Below, in pieces: positions 61,695-64,000 of a stretch of DNA of 64,000 nucleotides. Both the position numbers and the translations under genes were made by a program. The stretch lies in the NCBI GenBank assembly GCA_025354165.1, contig JANXNI010000035.1, positions 19,376-83,375 of the forward strand, written 5' to 3'. The stretch's first letter is position 1; each line of letters starts with the position of its first letter. The notes under the pieces were generated by a model. The model made no database searches and was not told the origin of the DNA. It worked only from the letters and a program-made list of their open reading frames with translations. This DNA is from Burkholderiales bacterium (GTDB lineage: Bacteria > Pseudomonadota > Gammaproteobacteria > Burkholderiales > Casimicrobiaceae).

Positions 61695-62171
61695 ATGAAA
61701 CTCACCACCAAAGGCCGTTTCGCCGTTACCGCCATGATTGACGTGGCGCTCTTCAACCACGAAGGGCCGGTCACGTTGGCCGAGGTCTCAGCGCGGCAGA
61801 AAATTTCGCTCTCCTATCTTGAGCAGCTTTTTGGCAAGCTCCGGCGTGCCGGTCTGGTCGAAAGCGTGCGCGGTCCGGGCGGTGGCTACAACCTCGCTAA
61901 ACCGCCGGGCACCATGAGCGTGTCGGACATCATCATCGCGGTCGATGAGCCAATTGACACGACCAGTTGCGGTGGCGAAAAAAACTGCCACGACGAGGGC
62001 ATTTGCCTCACTCACCACTTGTGGTCGAGCCTCAACGCACACATCTTCACCTACCTGCAAGGCGTGAGTCTGCAATCGTTGGTGGACGATGCCAAAGTGC
62101 GCAGGAATCCTTCGATTCATATGGTGAAAGATTTGCGCAAAGTTGCGCCGCCCGCAACCCTCGCCGCTTAG
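61695..62171 (+). CDS. iscR: Fe-S cluster assembly transcriptional regulator IscR
   Basis: A 158-residue Rrf2 regulator. The winged helix is at [20 protein letters not shown] and [20 protein letters not shown], with the wing [10 protein letters not shown]. The three cluster cysteines occur in [15 protein letters not shown], followed by the His of THHLW. It senses the cell's Fe-S status and represses the isc operon. It is the first gene of iscRSUA. The ATG at 61695 fits the family start exactly. Confidence 0.95.
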   Translation: MKLTTKGRFAVTAMIDVALFNHEGPVTLAEVSARQKISLSYLEQLFGKLRRAGLVESVRGPGGGYNLAKPPGTMSVSDIIIAVDEPIDTTSCGGEKNCHDEGICLTHHLWSSLNAHIFTYLQGVSLQSLVDDAKVRRNPSIHMVKDLRKVAPPATLAA

Positions 62172-62205
62172 TTTTTGTTTGACGTTTTTTTGTTCTGAAG
62201 TTTCT

Positions 62206-63417
62206 ATGAACCACCTCCCGATTTACATGGACTACAGCGCAACCACTCCGGTTGATCCGCGCGTGGCCGCAAAAATGATTCCGTATCTAACCGAGCATTT
62301 CGGCAATCCGGCGTCGCGCTCGCACGCCTACGGCTGGGAGTCGGAAGCTGCGGTGGACGAGGCGCGCGAGCAGGTTGCCGCGCTCGTCAATTGCGACGCC
62401 AAAGAGATCGTGTGGACGTCGGGCGCGACCGAGTCAATCAATCTGGCGGTCAAAGGCGCGGCCCAGTTCTACAAAGAAAAGGGCAAGCACCTCATCACCG
62501 TCAAGACCGAGCACAAAGCCACGCTCGACACCATGAGGGAGCTTGAGCGGCAGGGCTTCGATGTCACCTATTTGGACGTGATGGAAAACGGCCTGATCGA
62601 CATGAATGTGTTCAAGGCCGCGCTGCGCCCCGACACGATTCTCGTTTCGATCATGTGGGTGAACAACGAAATTGGCGTCATTCAACCGATTAAAGAGATC
62701 GGTGAAATCACGCGCAGCAAAGGCATTATTTTTCACGTTGACGCGGCGCAGGCTACGGGCAAAGTGTTGATCGATTTGCAAGACGTCAAGGTCGATTTGC
62801 TCAGCATGAGCGCGCATAAAACCTACGGCCCGAAAGGCATGGGCGCGCTGTTCGTACGCAAAAAACCGCGTATTCGTCTGGAAGCGCAAATTCACGGCGG
62901 CGGCCACGAGCGCGGCTTCCGTTCGGGCACGCTGGCGACGCATCAGATCGTTGGCATGGGCGAAGCGTTTCGTCTCGCGAAGCTCGAAATGAATACCGAA
63001 AACGAGCGCATCCGCATGCTGCGCGACCGTTTGTACAAAGGCCTGAAGGACATTCCCGAAGTGTTTATCAACGGCGATATGGAGCATCGTGTTCCGCACA
63101 ATCTGAACATCAGCTTCAATTACGTCGAAGGCGAAAGCCTGATCATGGGTGTGAAAGAAATTGCGGTGTCGTCGGGTTCGGCGTGCACCAGTGCATCGCT
63201 GGAGCCGAGCTATGTGCTCCGTGCTTTGGGGCGCAGCGATGAACTCGCGCACAGCTCGATTCGCATGACCGTCGGCCGTTTCACGACCGAAGAAGACGTC
63301 GACACGACCATTGCCACGATGAAGCGCACGGTAGAGAAATTGCGTGCCATGAGCCCGCTGTGGGACATGCATCTGGATGGTATCGATATATCCCAAGTCC
63401 AATGGGCCGCACATTAA
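62206..63417 (+). CDS. iscS: Cysteine desulfurase IscS
   Basis: A 403-residue PLP enzyme that removes sulfur from cysteine for Fe-S clusters. It begins [18 protein letters not shown], has the PLP lysine in [16 protein letters not shown] and the mobile active-site Cys in [20 protein letters not shown] 62206 is chosen by family fit, since the open frame begins within iscR. It is located in the iscRSUA operon; the gap to iscR is 34 bases. Confidence 0.96.
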   Translation: MNHLPIYMDYSATTPVDPRVAAKMIPYLTEHFGNPASRSHAYGWESEAAVDEAREQVAALVNCDAKEIVWTSGATESINLAVKGAAQFYKEKGKHLITVKTEHKATLDTMRELERQGFDVTYLDVMENGLIDMNVFKAALRPDTILVSIMWVNNEIGVIQPIKEIGEITRSKGIIFHVDAAQATGKVLIDLQDVKVDLLSMSAHKTYGPKGMGALFVRKKPRIRLEAQIHGGGHERGFRSGTLATHQIVGMGEAFRLAKLEMNTENERIRMLRDRLYKGLKDIPEVFINGDMEHRVPHNLNISFNYVEGESLIMGVKEIAVSSGSACTSASLEPSYVLRALGRSDELAHSSIRMTVGRFTTEEDVDTTIATMKRTVEKLRAMSPLWDMHLDGIDISQVQWAAH

Positions 63418-63466
63418 TTTTGTAGGGTGGGCACACCGTGTCCACACGAAGTAAAGAGGTAACAAA

Positions 63467-63871
63467 ATGGCATACAGCGAAAAAGTAGTTGACCACTACG
63501 AAAACCCCCGCAACGTCGGCGCTTTCGGTAAAGAAGAAGCCGACATCGGCACCGGCATGGTCGGCGCACCGGCCTGCGGTGACGTTATGAAATTGCAGAT
63601 CAAGGTCGGCGCCAACGGCATCATCGAAGACGCCAAGTTCAAGACGTACGGTTGCGGTTCTGCAATCGCGTCAAGTTCGCTGGTGACCGAATGGGTCAAA
63701 GGCAAAACGCTGGATGAGGCGATGAACCTGAAGAACACGCAAATCGCCGAAGAACTCGCGCTGCCGCCGGTAAAAATTCACTGCTCCATCCTCGCCGAAG
63801 ACGCGATCAAGGCAGCAGTGCTGGATTACAAAGCGAAGCACGCTGCGCCCGTTGAAAAAGTCGCGGCTTAG
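63467..63871 (+). CDS. iscU: Fe-S cluster scaffold protein IscU
   Basis: A 134-residue scaffold with YSEKVVDHYENPRNVGAFGK at the start, the three conserved cysteines (APACGDVM, YGCGSAIASS, KIHCSILAED), and the LPPVK HscA-recognition motif. ATG 63467 has GAGGT 5-6 bases upstream. A TAGGGTGGGCA repeat lies between it and iscS. Confidence 0.96.
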   Translation: MAYSEKVVDHYENPRNVGAFGKEEADIGTGMVGAPACGDVMKLQIKVGANGIIEDAKFKTYGCGSAIASSSLVTEWVKGKTLDEAMNLKNTQIAEELALPPVKIHCSILAEDAIKAAVLDYKAKHAAPVEKVAA

Positions 63872-63877
63872 TGATGT

Positions 63878-63954
63878 TGGGTGGGCAACTCGTTGCCCAC
63901 GCGTTTGAAGAAGTACAGAGAAGTGTTGGTGGGCAACAAGTTGCCCACCCTACG
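63878..63954. repeat. Tandem GTGGGCAAC palindromic repeats between iscU and iscA
   Basis: GTGGGCAAC-TC-GTTGCCCAC (63881-63900) and GGTGGGCAAC-AA-GTTGCCCACC (about 63930-63951) are two near-perfect hairpins in a row. TAGGGTGGGCA units also occur at 63422 and 54950. Such hairpins could attenuate or stabilise segments of the isc transcript. Confidence 0.7.
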
Positions 63955-63963
63955 GAGTAAGAA

Positions 63964-64000
63964 ATGCCAGTCACGCTCACCCAAGCCGCCGCCAACCACA
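63964..64000 (+). CDS. iscA: IscA, Fe-S assembly carrier (3' partial)
   Basis: Only the first 12 codons are in the window: MPVTLTQAAANH, the normal start of IscA in betaproteobacteria. GGAGTAAG precedes the ATG, and the position after iscU fits the iscRSUA order. The remainder lies outside. Confidence 0.75.
   Translation, partial: MPVTLTQAAANH

Noticed and set aside
62434..63465. Antisense open frame of 343 codons over iscS
   Set aside because: iscS is certain on the plus strand; the antisense frame has no recognised motif.
1..64000. Search by eye for CRISPR arrays, tRNA and rRNA genes
   Set aside because: No regularly spaced direct repeats and no tRNA or rRNA motifs were noticed; a tRNAscan and repeat finder would be decisive.

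Overview
The window looks like chromosomal DNA from a betaproteobacterium, probably Burkholderiales-like. The signs are a Bug/TctC-type orphan binding protein, a form II coxSLM cluster, an iscRSU(A) operon with a beta/gamma-type IscR, a LivG/LivF pair, PPK2 and glutathione reductase. Base composition is GC-rich by eye. No rRNA, tRNA, CRISPR array, integrase or complete insertion sequence was seen.

Layout. 1-5.3 kb: end of a branched-chain amino acid ABC transporter (livGF), gltX, then gor and ppk2 on the minus strand. 5.5-10.3 kb: a plus-strand catabolic cluster (decarboxylase-like protein, class III extradiol ring-cleavage dioxygenase, alpha/beta hydrolase, Bug binding protein, GntR regulator) behind two perfect palindromes. 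10.3-13.6 kb: an XdhC-family gene divergent from a TonB-dependent receptor. 13.7-20.8 kb: an accessory patch rich in toxin-antitoxin genes and remnants: brnTA flanked by a decayed copy of the receptor 3' end, a dead XRE antitoxin, an ORF6N protein, a DUF1778/GNAT pair and a broken VapC. Two secreted DUF1566 proteins lie among them. 21.4-33.8 kb: giant secreted beta-helix proteins, a delta-60 repeat protein, a beta-lactamase-fold hydrolase and a vanadium haloperoxidase-like lipoprotein. 33.9-37.8 kb: a LytS/LytTR operon with one intact and one apparently dead kinase, then a cupin. 38.7-41.9 kb: a 1066-residue MalT-like ATPase with a C-terminal BTAD. 43-54.9 kb: an AcoR-like sigma-54 activator divergent from coxSLM-coxDE, then a frameshifted coxG and iorAB. 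55-61.4 kb: a purine nucleoside permease-like protein, two GSTs, an ECF sigma/ferritin-like/cytochrome c operon, an outer membrane protein and a DUF2946 protein. 61.6-64 kb: iscR-iscS-iscU-iscA (iscA cut by the window end).

Three cross-cutting signals are not explained by single genes. (1) Four upstream regions (29.8, 32.2, 32.37 and 33.87 kb) carry two C-rich half-sites exactly 21 bp apart. This is the geometry of LytTR-family operators, and one copy lies before the LytS/LytTR operon itself, so a local regulon is likely. (2) Four complete secreted proteins of unrelated architecture, and one truncated remnant, end in the same dockerin-like D-x-D-x-D / DGLLxxRxxLGxxG module, in three of them bracketed by two cysteines. 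(3) Seven intergenic copies of a roughly 90-120 bp MITE-like element share inverted ends and a central AAGTCGACTT-type palindrome. Some abut broken genes or interrupt operons.

The cox region is the best-supported regulatory story. A consensus -24/-12 promoter and an inverted-repeat enhancer-like site sit between the sigma-54 activator and coxS. The enzyme is form II (AYRGAGR loop, S-L-M order), so carbon monoxide should not be assumed to be its substrate.
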